A DNA stretch of 64,000 nucleotides from Antedon mediterranea (taxonomy: Eukaryota > Echinodermata > Crinoidea > Comatulida > Antedonidae): contig NC_092672.1 in NCBI RefSeq assembly GCF_964355755.1, forward strand, positions 16,056,501-16,120,500, in the 5' to 3' direction. Below are positions 22,331 to 34,174 of this stretch, in pieces (the first letter of the stretch is position 1; the number at the start of each line of letters is the position of its first letter). A program made the position numbers and the translations under genes. The notes under the pieces were generated by a model that was not told the DNA's origin, did not search any database, and worked only from the letters and a program-made list of their open reading frames with translations.

Positions 22331-22848
22331 TTAATTAATAAAAACTGTTTGTTTATTAAGTGTAGGTTTCAGTTCTTTGATCCAAAGCATTTCCTTAATC
22401 AAACAATCAAATTTGGATTTGCACTCAGACAATATTCTAAAATGATCAAAAGTTTCAATAGGACTTATATTATGTTGCTTAAAATGCTCTCCTATGGTGC
22501 CTTTACTGTGTTCATCAATACGTAGATAAGGTGCCGACAAGTATAGCCGACATAGTTTGCACAAACCACATTGAAATTTATATACAACGCATTGCTGATT
22601 TACAATCATAGGTTTTCTTTCCTTAGATTCAAGAATTTCACCTAACTTTCTACTAGGTAAAAACTGGCATAATATTATTGTTTAACTTGCAACTAAGTTG
22701 TTTGAGTTGTTTCGTCACAGTATTAGAGCAGATTTGATCCTTAAAAGGAAGAACAATTCTAATTATAGGCTGTTCAGCACTATCTTGACTAGTAGTATTA
22801 TGGTTATCATTGTTATGAAGATTAACAACAGATTTCTTAAAATCTTTA
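22331..22848 (-). pseudogene. Penelope GIY-YIG endonuclease end
   Basis: The C-terminal part of a Penelope polyprotein. The order is a linker with IIRIVLPFKDQ and VTKQLKQLS, a frameshift near 22660, then QQCVVYKFQCGLC, RIDEHSKGTIGEH and FDCLIKEMLWIKELKPTLN. The Cys-rich start and the RIDEH plus CLI.EMLWI.ELKP blocks match the GIY-YIG-type nuclease that cuts target DNA in Penelope-like elements. The canonical G-Y-Y-I-G core is degraded (RLYLSAPYLRIDEH). Confidence 0.8.
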
Positions 22849-22857
22849 ATTATCCTA

Positions 22858-25647
22858 TTTTTTTTCCATTTTTCATTTATTCATTTAGCATCCATTCAAC
22901 AATACATTTAAAATACATAGCAAAGAAAAAATACAAACAATTGGAATATTAAAATTGAATAAAACCAAAGTGAATGGATGCAAGGACGACCCATAAAATC
23001 GACATGTCAATTTATTTCCAATGGTGTCCATTGCAAGAGAAATCGGAGATGTGAAAGTGAACAAGGATCATAAGAAAAACATATGGAAATTTGAAAGACA
23101 TAAAAAAAACCATAAAAAATCACATATCAAATGTTAAAAAGGTAATTTAAAAAAAAGAACAATAAAAAAAAATATAAAGTGAAGAGCAACAATATCATAA
23201 AACCGGAATATATAAAATCAGATAGGAATATCAACGATGAGACTTCTTAATATAATTTTAAAAATAGATTGATTATTGATGGATTATAGATCATTGGGAA
23301 GAGCATTCCAGTCCTTGATTCCTATATTGTAGAAAGCTTTAGATTCGATACCCTAGCTTTGTGAACAATAAAGTTGTATATACTGTTCCGGGTGAGGTGA
23401 CCATGAAAATTACAGAATCTAGAATATTGTGAATACATGTAAGAGGCGTGTCGGTTATGAAAAATGTTAAAAACATGACATAACCTAAGATATTTAACTC
23501 TAGTCTCAACATTAAGGTAACTGAGGCTAGAAAGCTCTTCTCGTTCAATATGAAACATATAATTAGCACCCAGAATAAAGCGTGCCATCTTATTCTGATT
23601 AACTTGCAATTTACGTTTAAGACATTTATTTAGATTGGAATACCAAGAACAGGCACCATAGTCAAATAAGCACTGAATTAGTGCGGAACATAACTGTTTT
23701 CTGGAAGATAGAGATAAACATTGTTTATTCCTATAAAGAAAACGAAGTCTACCGTTAATTATAGAAATAATATGATTAATAACACTGGAAAAACTAAGTG
23801 ATTGATCAAGTTCGATGCCAAGGTAGACTGTTGATCTAGCTTTGATTGTGTGCCCATTAAACGCAACACAGAGCTCCCTCACAATACTTTGTTTTTTCTT
23901 ACAGCAAAACACAATAAGTTCAGTTTTACCAGCATGCAAAGAAAGCCTATTATCAATTAACCATTTGCTACAAATTTCAAGAACTTTACCAAGTTTGATA
24001 TAAAAAACATCTGAGTCAGTGCGAGCAAAGATTATAGCACTATCATCTGCGTAGAGAAGAAGAGTACAATCTTGATCAATGCAAATAGACATATCATTTA
24101 TGTAAATTAAAAATAAAAATGCTGCCCTGCGGGACACCGCAAGAGATTGCCTGGCTTCATATAGTTTGTGTTCAATGCTAACTAACTGGCTCCTTGTGGA
24201 AAGATATGATCAAAACCATTCAACACTGTTCACGCCAATCTTGGCAAGTTTTTTACACAAGATGCTGTGGTCGACAGTATCAAACGCCTTTTGAAGATCA
24301 ATAAGCACCATGCCTGTGTAGAGGCCATGAAAGATATTACTTTTAATTTGGTTAACAAGATTAATTAAACACGACTAAGTAGAGTGCGACTCTCTGAATT
24401 CAGACTGATATTTAAAAAGAAGCTTACAATTATTAAGATAGTTATTAAGTTGATTGGATATGCACCTTTCAAGAATCTTAGAGAGGGCTGGGAGAATGCT
24501 AATTGGTCGGTAATTTTCCATTTGAGTTCGGTTCTTTTTTTTGTGGAGGGGAATAATTTTGGCAACTTTCATAGAGTCCGGAACTTCATTTTTAGAGATA
24601 GAAATGTTAATAAGTTGGGTAATAATTGGCGTCAGCGTCTCCAAGCCATCTCTCAAGAATCTGGAAGAGATCCTATTCAATCCAGTACTAGTATGGGTTT
24701 TAAGTCGTTTTAGTTCCTGTAACACATTATCAGTAGAAACAGGAGACAGTTTAAAAGAATTATTGATGTTAGAAAGGTAAAACAACTTAAAGGCATCAGA
24801 CACAGTACTAAAAATACCACTGCAAGAAGCAAGTTTATTCACAAGAGCAGATGCTACACCAGTATAATAAACGTTAAATTGATTGGCGACATCTTTGGGG
24901 TTAAAAAAGCTTTTAACATTAGCTTCAATAATTATTTTAGTTTTATAGACTTGTATCTTTTTGTGAGAAACCAAGATTCTTAAGTTTATTCCATAGCTTT
25001 TTTGGGTTATCTTTATTTTCTTCAAGCTTATCTTTAAAAAAGGATGACTTTGCCTTTTTAACCATTTGTTGAACCTGATTACGTTTAACACAATAATTCT
25101 TGTATAATTCTTTGTTAGATTTATCTTTTTTAAATTTGTTAAGAAATGCATCTCTAAGATGAATCGCGTTTATAATGTCATCATTAAGCCATGGATTAAC
25201 TTTTTTCTTTAGGTGAACCTGTTTTAAGGTGGTAAGGGTGTCAGTAACATGTTGCATTATTGAGATAAATTTGGACCGAGCAGTTTTGTATCATGACAAT
25301 TCAGAACATCTGACCAATCAGTTTCTGCAAGCTTATTATTTAAAGCCTCAGTCGAGTAATTTTTCATAGACCTAAATTCGGACATCATTATGTTGTCCAT
25401 TTTTCTCACTAGAGAATTTTAATTTCCAAGTACAAAAAACAGCAAAGTGGTCGGATATACCAATAGTAATAGCACCTGATTGGTTAATCTTTTCAGGTGA
25501 GTTTACAAAGAACATGATCAATGGAAGAAGAAGAGTGATCAGATATTCTGGTTTCATCAGTGATCATATTGTACATACAGTTTCTACTTAGGTAGTTAGA
25601 ATAGCCTGTCCAAAGAGAAGATGACTTTTTGATGCTACAATATTTAC
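22858..25647 (-). mobile_element. Nested 5'-truncated Jockey/CR1-type non-LTR retrotransposon
   Basis: Minus-strand insertion inside the Penelope element. The 3' end lies at 22858 with an A-rich tail (T-rich on plus, 22858-22866), preceded by a roughly 450-bp 3' UTR (22870-23320). The 5' end is truncated in the endonuclease domain near 25640. Flanking 9-mers at 22849-22857 and 25648-25656 agree at 7 of 9 positions and probably are the target duplication. Removing it brings the Penelope RT and linker back together. Confidence 0.8.
23322..25630 (-). pseudogene. Non-LTR endonuclease/reverse transcriptase, decayed
   Basis: Broken frames read in order on the minus strand. The endonuclease end comes first (NQSGAITIGISDHFAVF, with the SDH motif, about 25450). 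A linker follows (KKVNPWLNDDIINAIHLRD), then RT fingers (HTSTGLNRISSRFLRDGL; KIIPLHKK; ENYRPISILPALSKILER at about 24490) and SEFRESHST. Next come a frameshift across the PQGS region near 24125 and the catalytic LLLYADDSAIIF (about 24050). The tail includes LGIELDQSLSF and RFILGANYMFHIEREEL. At least three frameshifts; dead. Jockey/CR1 group by wording, subclade uncertain. Confidence 0.8.
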
Positions 25648-26760
25648 ATCACCCTACTAGTTAGTTCAACAGGATACCTTAATTTGTTAAACATCTTAGA
25701 AATTCTTGAACTTCTTCAAGAAAGATGTCATTAGTAGATGACAACTTGTATGCTTGATTAAGCATAGTATGTACAAGATTTTTCTTATGTTTGTTATCGA
25801 CATGGCAATCGTAATGCAGAAGAAGTCTCTTGTTTGTAGGTTTCCTATAGCCTTTAGTTTCTAATAAACTGTCAGACGTTTTGGAAATGACCATTCCTAA
25901 GAAATTTATAGAGTTATTATGGGCAATTTCCATTGTGAAGTCAATCGCAAAGTGTGTGTTATTTAAAGTCTCTAGAAACTTGTGTGCAGAGTCCTGGTCC
26001 GGCATAAAAGAAATGGTATCAACATATCGTCGGTAGAATGCTGGCATCTTATTAGATGACTGTACGGTGTTTTCCATGTCACACAAAAACATGTTGGCCA
26101 TTAGTGGACCGAGCGGAGAACCCATGGCTACACCGTCGACTTGCTCGAATAAGTCACCATCATATTAAAAAAGTTGTTTTTTAGTCGCAATTGTGAGATC
26201 AATGAGACATTGTTTGTCAATTGACAAGCCATATTGCATGTTAAACCATTAATTCTCAAAAGCTTTCTCAACGAGGATCTTGATAGTCTCATCCAAGGGA
26301 ACATTTGTAAATAGTGAGACACCATCACAAGAAACTATTGGTACCAATGGATGCTGAGCGAATGTCCTTAGCAAAATCGAAAATGTCGGGATAGTAAAGT
26401 CATGGCTTGCTAGTGGTTTCAGTTTTTCATCCAACCATTGTGCTAGTTTAAAGTTGTACGTTCTGCTGGCCGATAGTATAGGCCTTACTGATAATGTTTC
26501 CTTATGTGTTTTGGGGAGACCGTAAAAATGGGTAAGCCTCGCCCCTTGCTGAGTGATTGTCGAATATCACGAACAATACGTGATGCTTGTTTCTCTTTCA
26601 CTATTAGCGGATAGTAGTGTTTGATTGGACTTCCTCTTGATTTAGGTTAGGTTTTACTTACGGGTTTAAATTTTGAAGTGTTGTTAACTGATGCTTCACA
26701 AAAGAGATCATATTGTTGTTTATCCATAATAAATGTGAACAATTTGCATTGAAACCAGCT
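25648..26760 (-). pseudogene. Penelope reverse transcriptase, inactivated
   Basis: The order on the minus strand is DKQQYDLFCEAS (start region), HYYPLIVKEKQASRIV, HFYGLPKTHKETLSVRPIL (about 26530-26480), YNFKLAQWLDEKLKP, SLFTNVPLDETIKILVEKAF (catalytic region A, about 26320), DGVAMGSPLGPLMANMFL (about 26125), and PAFYRRYVDTISF (about 26035). It continues with NSINFLGMVISK, YRKPTNKRLLLHYDCHVD and LRYPVELTSR (after a frameshift). The catalytic box should read YVDDT but reads YVDT, so one Asp codon is deleted and the enzyme cannot work. PKTHK, SPLGP and RKPTN are Penelope-family wording. Confidence 0.88.
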
Positions 26761-26841
26761 CACATGGACGAGAGGTAATACCTGTCTGCTTACGTTTCCT
26801 AGGTATCAAGCCACCCATCCAACCCAAAGAAATGGGAAGTT

Positions 26842-27251
26842 TTGCTAGACATGTGCCATTTAGAAAGAAAAACTGGCGTGGCAATAAGCGATGCCATTAG
26901 GAAATCACTGGACAATCATAAGATATTACTTTCAAACTGTAGAGGTCAAGCCTATGATACAACAGCTTCTATGAGTTCTAATGCTAAGGGTGTGCATGCA
27001 GAAATTGCAAAACATGCTCCTGATGCACAGTATCTTTTTTAATTTTTTCCTAACATCTTGCGATCTTGCCAATTGGTAGTACGGAGGCAGAAAGATCATT
27101 TTCCTGTCTTAGACGAATACATACTTGGCTTCGTACCACTATGACCACTGAAAGATTGGCTGATCTAGCTGTTATCGGCATGCATGGATTTTCAACTGCA
27201 TTAAATACAAAGCAGATTTGTGACCGCTTTATAGCTTTGCACCCTCGTTGA
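26842..27251 (+). pseudogene. hAT-type transposase, internally deleted
   Basis: The first block (26842-27042) has MCHLERKTGVAISDAIRKSL and NCRGQAYDTTASMSSNAKGV. This resembles the RGQ-YD-AxxMS catalytic-core wording of hAT/ZMYM1-like transposases. After a stop and a large deletion, the second block (27066-27251) has EAERSFSCLRRIHTWLRTTM and LADLAVIGMHG, the C-terminal hAT dimerisation motif (ERSFS-LRRIKTWLR-M). The middle of the catalytic domain is missing. A remnant in an SGSM intron. Confidence 0.8.
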
Positions 27252-27379
27252 ATGCAGTTCACATCTATTTTGGTCGACTACTAGAGTTTAATTTTGGAAC
27301 TTTTTAGGCTGTTCTTAAAGTACCATAACATTTTATTGGTTTCTATTTTTTTAGATATTTATAAGCACCTAATTTGACA

Positions 27380-28075
27380 ACCGAAACAGTCAAAGAAATG
27401 AGGAGGAACAGTTAAATGAACTGAACAAAGAGAGCAAGAAGATTGGTTTGAAAATACACAAAGGAAAGACATGACAAACTTCCATAACGACGAATCCATA
27501 GAAATTGAAAATGATAGGATCGAACAAGTTGATAGCTACAAGTACCTGGGGCAAACAGTGAAAATGGCTGACAACACAAGAGACGAAATTCTCATCAGAA
27601 TTAAGGTGGGATGGAGCTGCTTTGGCAGATATAGAGAAATACTCTGCGACAAAAATCCCAATAGTCCACAGGAGAAGAGTTTTCAATCAGTGTGTGCTCC
27701 CTACAATGAATTATGGTTGCACAAAGAGCTATGGAAAGGCAGATGCTTGGAGTGACAATTAGGGACAAAATCAGAAACACATAGTAATAAGGAAATTGAC
27801 TAAAGTCAAAGATATAATGAACAAAATAAAAGAAGCAAAATGGCGTTGGGCAGGACACCTTGCAAGAAGGGATGACAACAGGTGGACAAAACGTATGACA
27901 GACTGGCAACCAAGAACCGGCACAAGAAAAAGAGGAAGGCAGAAACGGCGATGGAGGGACGACATTACAAAGTATGCAGGAGGCACCACGTGGGCGAGGA
28001 TAGCACAGAACAGATGGGATTGGCAGAAGCATGAGGAGGGCTACATCCGACAGGGGATGATACAGCTAAACTGAA
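27380..28075 (+). pseudogene. RTE-like reverse transcriptase C-terminal fragment
   Basis: Plus strand, frameshifted. The order is ESKKIGLKIHKGKT (about 27430), ENDRIEQVDSYKYLGQTV (27505-27560), EILIRIKVGWSCFGRYREIL, a VFNQCVLPTMNYG-type stretch in another frame, then KEAKWRWAGHLARRDDNRW (27830-27890), GRQKRRWRDDI and WARIAQNRWDW, with a stop at 28074. This is the standard tail of RTE/endonuclease-RT pol. The 5' end is lost near the hAT remnant. The 143-codon minus frame over it is a shadow. Confidence 0.8.
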
Positions 28076-30444
28076 GCACCTAATATTTTTTATGTTTTAT
28101 TATCTTCGTTTTTTTCTTATTTTAATAGACCACCTAACCAATAAGCCTCTACAAATATTCTGTTATGTTCTGCTTTCTTGTAAATTTGTGTAAATTTTTG
28201 TGTAAATAGTTTAAATAATGATAACTTGCCCCTACAGGCCCAAAGATAAATGTGCAATCAAATAATATTCATTTGGTCTATCCTGTTTTTTTTATTAATT
28301 AAATACAGTAGGTCTACATCGTAGTTTGTCCTTGCCTTAAGTGACGTGAGTTGATTTCGGAAACTTCCGGAAGCTCTCGGTTTTTTCCGGTTTATTATTC
28401 AGAGAGCATTTTACTCGTTAGCGAGCAGTACACAGTATAAATAATGTTTTCTGTTATGTACTTGTATTCATAATTCATTAATATTTTAAAGGTTTTTATT
28501 GAAGTTGTATTTTTAAAAGATAATTATGTAGTGAAGATAAGTGGTGGTGTGCGTGCGTAGTATTAATTAGGGGTAGCCTAGACATGATGTCCAGCTAAAA
28601 TTATACGCTGTGATAATAGGCCTAACTATATAAATAACTACACGATTACAGAACTATCTATCCACTTGGCACACTGATGTTTATTGATGGGCCGCACACG
28701 ATAGGCTATGTCACTTTCATCAATTTTCAAGGATAAACACTAAAAAAGGCAATAGCAGAAATTTGACGTCTTAACGACCGTGTTACGTCACTGTATAAAC
28801 TACGCAACCTCCTCTTTGTGTACCGCCATGGCCGGATTTACAGATACCATACCGGGCCGCTAAAACACCAGTCTTTAGTCAACCGATTGAAGTTAATTAC
28901 ACCCTATCGTTTGAACAGTAAGATTTGTGTAAATCATGGTATGGCTCAGTGAGTACGAAACCTCACACACACAAAAAAGAGCAAAATATAATAAACCATG
29001 AAATAAAAAAAATGCAAATGAACAAAAAAAAAACAAACAAAAAAAAACACAAATAAAACGAATCCAAAATGGATATATCAATATTAACGAAAAATACACA
29101 AAAAAGTAGAAGTTTGTGTCCGAGCGCATCATCAAATTTCGACTACTTTTTGTGTTGATTTATTCCAATACTTCATTCATGCACTTTCTGAGGCGCATTC
29201 TAGATTTTTATTTCACTTTTTATTTTTATTTCAATGTATCAAATAATTAATACACCACGAAAAACACCCAAAATAATATAGTTTGCCATTTTATACTTTC
29301 GTTATGTTATTGCGCGCATCATCGTATTCACACAGCACAATTTTTCTTTAGCAACTTCCATTTTTGTAAAGGGAAGGAATACTTGGTGTATAACAAAATC
29401 TATGGCTTTTTATGAGGGAAGAGTGCGCTTGTATGATACTTACTCATCCCATGCGAATTAGTATATAACCATATATTAAAGCCAACAAAAACCGTGCGGA
29501 GCAGGGGTTACGGCTAGTATTATTATGTTACTATAAATGAAAGAAGTTGTTGCCTATTATTATTACCCCATTACTTATTTCCTTACTGAATTGACATAGT
29601 CGGTGACAGTGAGTGGTGCTTTCAACATTTGTATCACAATATTTCATGACAACAGCATCTTGGTAATTTTTGAATAAATATGATCAAATAACAACTTTCG
29701 TACTTATATCGGTCGTAGTAGACACAATTTATAACATTTTAAACAGAGTGTATTAAACACTTTACAACAATTACAAACATTAAAGGCTCATCATGTCACC
29801 TTATCCAAGTACCAGGCCTCCTATAGTAACATTGAATCACACCCAAATTTGATTAGGTGATTTAGCCCTGCATATACAATTAATATTAATATTGAATTTT
29901 GCCACCAACGGTCATTTTTGCGGGGAGTCACAGGACCCGGAAGCCAGTACATGAGTGTACAGCATGAATGTGTAAAAATAACCCTTACACGATGACGTCG
30001 CACATGTACCACCACCCCACTGGCTGATTATGACGTAATGCAATTTTACCATACCTTTAGCAAACAGAAGTTAGGATACGGTATCTTTGGCCACAGCGTT
30101 TATATATAGATGTGAGTTTTAAAAACAATCTAGAAACCATCATTTAAATAATATATTATAGATAAAGTAAATGTTAATTAATACAATAATAACAATTCTC
30201 TATTCATATGCCTTGATTAAACATACATTCAAAATAAATATAGACATTAGAAAATGTTGATTGGGTCATGCTACTGCTACTGCAAATACTAAAGTACTTA
30301 GCTTTTAATCAAAGAAAATATCAGAAATGGTGCCCATGGCATTCTAAAATGAATTGAACCATAACAATTTGCTATATTATTGTAACTATCATTTAATTTA
30401 TGGAAAGACTATTATTAAGATACAGTAGTGCTCTAAGTACTTAC
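28076..30444 (-). other. Intron remainder, no gene recognised
   Basis: Intronic sequence of the SGSM-like gene between the RTE fragment and the linker exon. A-rich runs lie at 28985-29055. A few CG-containing stretches occur around 28340-28860, but no exon or known repeat was identified. Confidence 0.45.
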
Positions 30445-31212
30445 CGCATAGATTCCACCAACAGAAGATGCAGGTGAAGCTGGTACAAAGCAATCAACAG
30501 CAAGTTGTCCTGGAATATCAAGTCCAATTTCTCCTTCCTCCTCTTCACCATCTATTATTTCATCACCATTATCTTTACTTAGCCTATCATTATGATCACC
30601 ATCTTGACTTTGTTGTGAAGTACCTAGCATCAGGACTTTAATTACAGAATCTTTAGAAGGAACTTCTTCTTCTTCTTCTTCTTCTTCTTCTCTGACCTTT
30701 GACATTCGCTTCTGGCTATAATCAAAAGATTTGGTGTTCATATCTCCAAATCCTTCATCACTTTCATGTGGTGATCCAATACTTCCACATTCACCCCTAT
30801 CAGAAAAGTCACTCATACTTCTGCCTCTTTCAGTTTCAAGTGTTTCTTGCCTTCGACATCTAATAACTACATAGTCTTCCTTCTTAGCAAATTCTCGTAA
30901 TCTCTCAGTCTCTTGTGGATCATCAATTGGGAGTGTAGAACCATCTACAATTTCTTCATTGACCTCCTCTATCTCAAATACTTCACTGTCAAGACTTGGT
31001 TCACGACCTGTTAACGGAATCTGATAATCAGAGCTGTTTTCCGAAGACAACTTCGCTAATTGGTTGTCCTTATCCCTCTGCTTAATAATTGCTTCAACTG
31101 CCATCCATTTTGACATGATCTCTTCATAAGTAACCCTAACATCTTCATCAGCTGCATCCCTTTGTTCTTCTGTCCAACCGTATTGATAATGTTCAAGTAA
31201 ATATGGCCAAAC
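30445..31212 (-). CDS. SGSM1/2-like RabGAP, TBC start plus acidic linker exon
   Basis: Large minus-strand exon, 768 nt (256 codons, phase 0 both ends). The acceptor is TTATCAG (AG at 31214-31213) and the donor is GCG|GTAAGT (GT at 30444-30443). It begins VWPYLLEHYQYGWTEEQRD, the VWPFLLGHY block of the TBC N-terminus, then KWMAVEAIIKQRDKD. A low-complexity acidic linker follows, including nine Glu in a row (30664-30690) and ETERGRSMSDFSDRGECGS, and it ends SPASSVGGIYA. Vertebrate SGSM1/2 carry a similar long disordered insert between TBC halves. The open frame extends past the donor by only three codons. Confidence 0.95.
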
Positions 31213-31452
31213 CTGATAAACAAATGGAATATAAAATACATAAATAAAATAATTGTATAGTAATATAATATTTAATATCTTAATAATAAATATATACTCA
31301 CAATTTAAAATCCAAATTATTTCAAGTAAATAAAATATTTACATTTCAAGCAATGAAATACTGTACATGCCATCATGATGGGACTATAATAATACACAGC
31401 ATGTTCTTACAGTACTATTCAAACCAATTCCTTCTGTTTGCATAAAACTTAC
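31213..31452 (-). other. Short intron (240 bp)
   Basis: Between the exon encoding VYFGGVQHEIRSQ and the exon starting VWPYLL. The donor CAG|GTAAGT is at 31452-31451. No insertions were seen. Confidence 0.9.
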
Positions 31453-31521
31453 CTGACTTCTAATCTCATGCTGAACACCACCAAAGTAAACTAAACGCAT
31501 GACTTCTTCTGAATCTAAAAG
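31453..31521 (-). CDS. SGSM1/2-like RabGAP, 23-codon TBC exon
   Basis: A micro-exon of 69 nt, too short for simple ORF detection. The acceptor is GCTTTCAG (AG at 31523-31522) and the donor CAG|GTAAGT. It encodes LLDSEEVMRLVYFGG and VQHEIRSQ. This corresponds to the ELLRxVYYGGIxxEIRKxVWPFLL region that opens TBC domains in SGSM1/2. Phase 0 on both sides joins the GM end of the previous exon to VWPYLL of the next. Confidence 0.93.
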
Positions 31522-31581
31522 CTGAAAGCAAAACAATAAAAAAAAATTGTTAAATGAACATAATTATATGACTATAAACAG

Positions 31582-31798
31582 ATGCAAGAAGGTAAACAAT
31601 ATAGATTAAAACTTTTTAGAAATAATAATAATTAATATGACTATAAATGCCGTGATTAGTTTACCATTGCATATTCTATACTGATTTATGTTGCTTCATG
31701 TTGTAGTTTTCACATAGCCTATTGCGAGAATAAATTAAGAGGCTTCAGTCGAGACACTTGCATAAAATTACGAATCTCCAGTGTTTTCATTTGTGACA
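31582..31798 (+). repeat. Truncated LTR (3' part), first of three
   Basis: Matches 32369-32585 and 37938-38153 from AGATGCAAG.A.GTAAACAATA to TTTTCATTT.TGACA. The 5' half of the LTR is missing. It is followed directly by the element's internal 3' sequence instead of a primer-binding region. Confidence 0.85.
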
Positions 31799-32054
31799 TT
31801 GACAGGTGATATTGTTATAATGAAGGATGACAATCTTTCACAAAACCAATGGAGGCTCGCTAGTGCTGATGAAGTATTTCCAAATGAAGACGGTCATGTT
31901 AGGAAAGTAAAATTGCTTGTGGAGACCCACATTTGGATAACCAGGGAAAAAGATTGACGGTGAAAAGGTTCATAGAAAGATCCATTCAGAAGTCAGTCTT
32001 GCTTATGAGTGACACGGACAACAGGGATATCCCTGTCTAGGAGCTATAAGTTAA

Positions 32055-32585
32055 TTGTTCAAAGAGGTGCTACTAATGACTGAAATCAATTAAACAGTTA
32101 GTCAGTATTTGATTATGGAATGATTTTATTGTTGAATAAATTTGTTTTCAACGAAGTTTATATAATTATAAAATAATATTATGGTAGACATCTCAACTAC
32201 AGGTCTTGCTGCACTATAATTCCGTTTAAATTAGGTAACCTAATTTAGGGAGCCATGTAAATGCAGTCTTAGTCTATGCGAGCGCCCTATTTATATAGGT
32301 TAGGTTTCAGGAGACATGTAAATGAGACAGTTGCTGACAACAACTGATGCGAAAAGATTTAGAGATGGAAGGAAGTAAACAATATAGATTAAAACTTCTT
32401 AGAAATAATAATAATTAATATGACTATTGTATAATGCCGTGATTAGTTTACCATTGCATATTCTATACTGGTTTATATTGCTTCATGTTGTAGTTTTCAC
32501 GTAGCCTATTGCGAGAATAAATCAAGAGGCTTCAGTCGAGACACTTGCATAAAATTACGAATCTCCAGTGTTTTCATTTCTGACA
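32055..32585 (+). repeat. BEL/Pao LTR, 5' copy (531 bp)
   Basis: Starts TGTTCAAAGAGGTGCTACTA and ends TTTTCATTTCTGACA (TG...CA). It carries about 40 bp around 32260-32305 that the 3' LTR lacks. The internal region after it begins GTGAAAACTCC. Confidence 0.85.
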
Positions 32586-33138
32586 GTGAAAACTCCTGTC
32601 TATTTATTGAGAATTCTTGCGTGCGTCAACTAATCAGAAATGATAGTACAAGGAGAGGATGCTTGTTGATACACTACCAGACGATAAGCAAACAATTGAG
32701 ACCTGTAGACTTGCCTAGGCCTGCAGTGCACTTGTATACAGCAAGGGGCAACATGGATGACCATCGCTGCTACTACTAGTGCGAACCTGAGACGTTTCCA
32801 GGGAAACAAATCGAACGGACATGCGATACTCTACTGTGGTAGAGTTTGTGGGTTACATAGAGTAATAAACTATACACCATACTGCGAAATACTGTATTTA
32901 ACATTTTGGACACTGTGTGTACGTTTCTAAATAGGGTGTTCCATAAGCTGCTATGCTATGCATGCATTCATAACTGAAACGGCGCTGTTTCATTCAGGTA
33001 TCCTTTGCTAGTTGATCACTTACGATTATTTTAGGCACTGCATATGCGAATTAATCTACCTTAAAGAAAATTTTAGACTATATATGCTGAATTAATTGAG
33101 AACAACACTTGTATGATATTCCATACAATCTGACATTG

Positions 33139-34172
33139 CAACAATCAAACTCGAAAGAGACACTTTAGAAGAAGCAATGAACTACCTGACTGAGACGCTC
33201 ACAACACCTACAGTCAATCAAATTTTAAAATATGAAAGAGCTGAAGAAGATAATCATGAATTAGTAAAAAAAAATCTTGTTATCGTATTATGTTGATAGA
33301 GTATGAACATTCCGAAAAAGTTCAAACTCGTCATTCAAAAGTCATCGTACTCACACACACCACCTCCATCTCAAGAAAATCTAGACAAAGCAAGAAAATG
33401 TCTGCCTACATGCTAGCTACAGTTCGAGCCAAATCAGAAGAAGCAAATAGAGAAGCTAAAGGAGCAGAGTAAGTGCTAAAAGTAGCAATGCTCGAGAAAG
33501 AGTTATTGAACAAAGAGTTAATGGATGCTGAGGCAACGCTCATAGAAGGAATTAATAACCTGGAGCGACCAGAACACATAACTAATATAGGACTCGAAAC
33601 AGATAGACAATCTTATGTTGAAGAATACATGTCTGCCGACGCAGTTTTCAACACTTCCTACGCAGGTGCAAACTAATATTAATAACTCTAGCTTATCATT
33701 CCAGATAAAGGGTCACACAAGCCATGTAACCGAACCCCAGAAGGAGATATTAACATTTGTATTTGCAGCCAAACACTCAACATAAGCAGACTCCCACCAC
33801 CAAAACCTGAAGTATTTACTGGAGATCCTCTTAAATACCCTAATTGGAAAAGCGCCTTTAAAACGCTTATCGAGAAAAGAGGCATCCCTCCAGCTGAAGA
33901 ACTACATTATCTGAAGAAATACGTCGGTGGATCTGCCAGACAAGCCTTGGAAGGTTACTATTACTTGATAACAGACGACGCATTTGTGAAAGCTAAACAG
34001 ACGTTAGAAAAGAGATATGGTGACCCCTTTGTAATAGAAAATGCATTTCGCAATAAGTTAGATTCTACGGTAGCATCTAGCATCTATAGGCGGATTATCT
34101 CTACGAGACTTAGCAGACAACATTGGCCATCTCGAAAAGAAAACCGTAAAATACTAGCTAAATTACCAGATT
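33139..34172 (+). pseudogene. BEL/Pao gag, broken
   Basis: Plus-strand fragments in several frames: ERDTLEEAMNYLTETL, a coiled-coil-like stretch (33365-33600), PPPKPEVFTGDPLKYP (about 33795-33845), and ALEGYYYLITDDAFVKA with TLEKRYGDPFVIENAFRNKL (33935-34070). ALEGYxxL plus LExRYGxPFVI is the conserved BEL/Pao gag wording. It is cut off after KILAKLPD at 34172 by a nested non-LTR fragment. Confidence 0.8.
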
Positions 34173-34174
34173 GA

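Larger units (their letters stand above)
22331..26760 (-). mobile_element. Penelope-like element split by a nested non-LTR insertion
   Basis: Minus-strand Penelope-type element in the 8.4 kb SGSM intron. The order is N-terminal and RT portion (26760-25648), a foreign 2.8 kb insert (25647-22858), then linker and GIY-YIG endonuclease (22857-22331). Coding sense on either side joins in order, and a near-repeat of 9 bases (TAGGGTGAT or TAGGATAAT on the minus strand) flanks the insert. Several frameshifts and loss of a catalytic residue show that the element is dead. Terminal LTR-like repeats of Penelope were not identified. Confidence 0.85.

Noticed and set aside
27601-28032. 143-codon minus-strand frame rich in Phe, Cys and Pro
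   Set aside because: Antisense shadow of the RTE-like pol tail, whose plus-strand wording (WRWAGHLARRDD) is clearly the coding one.
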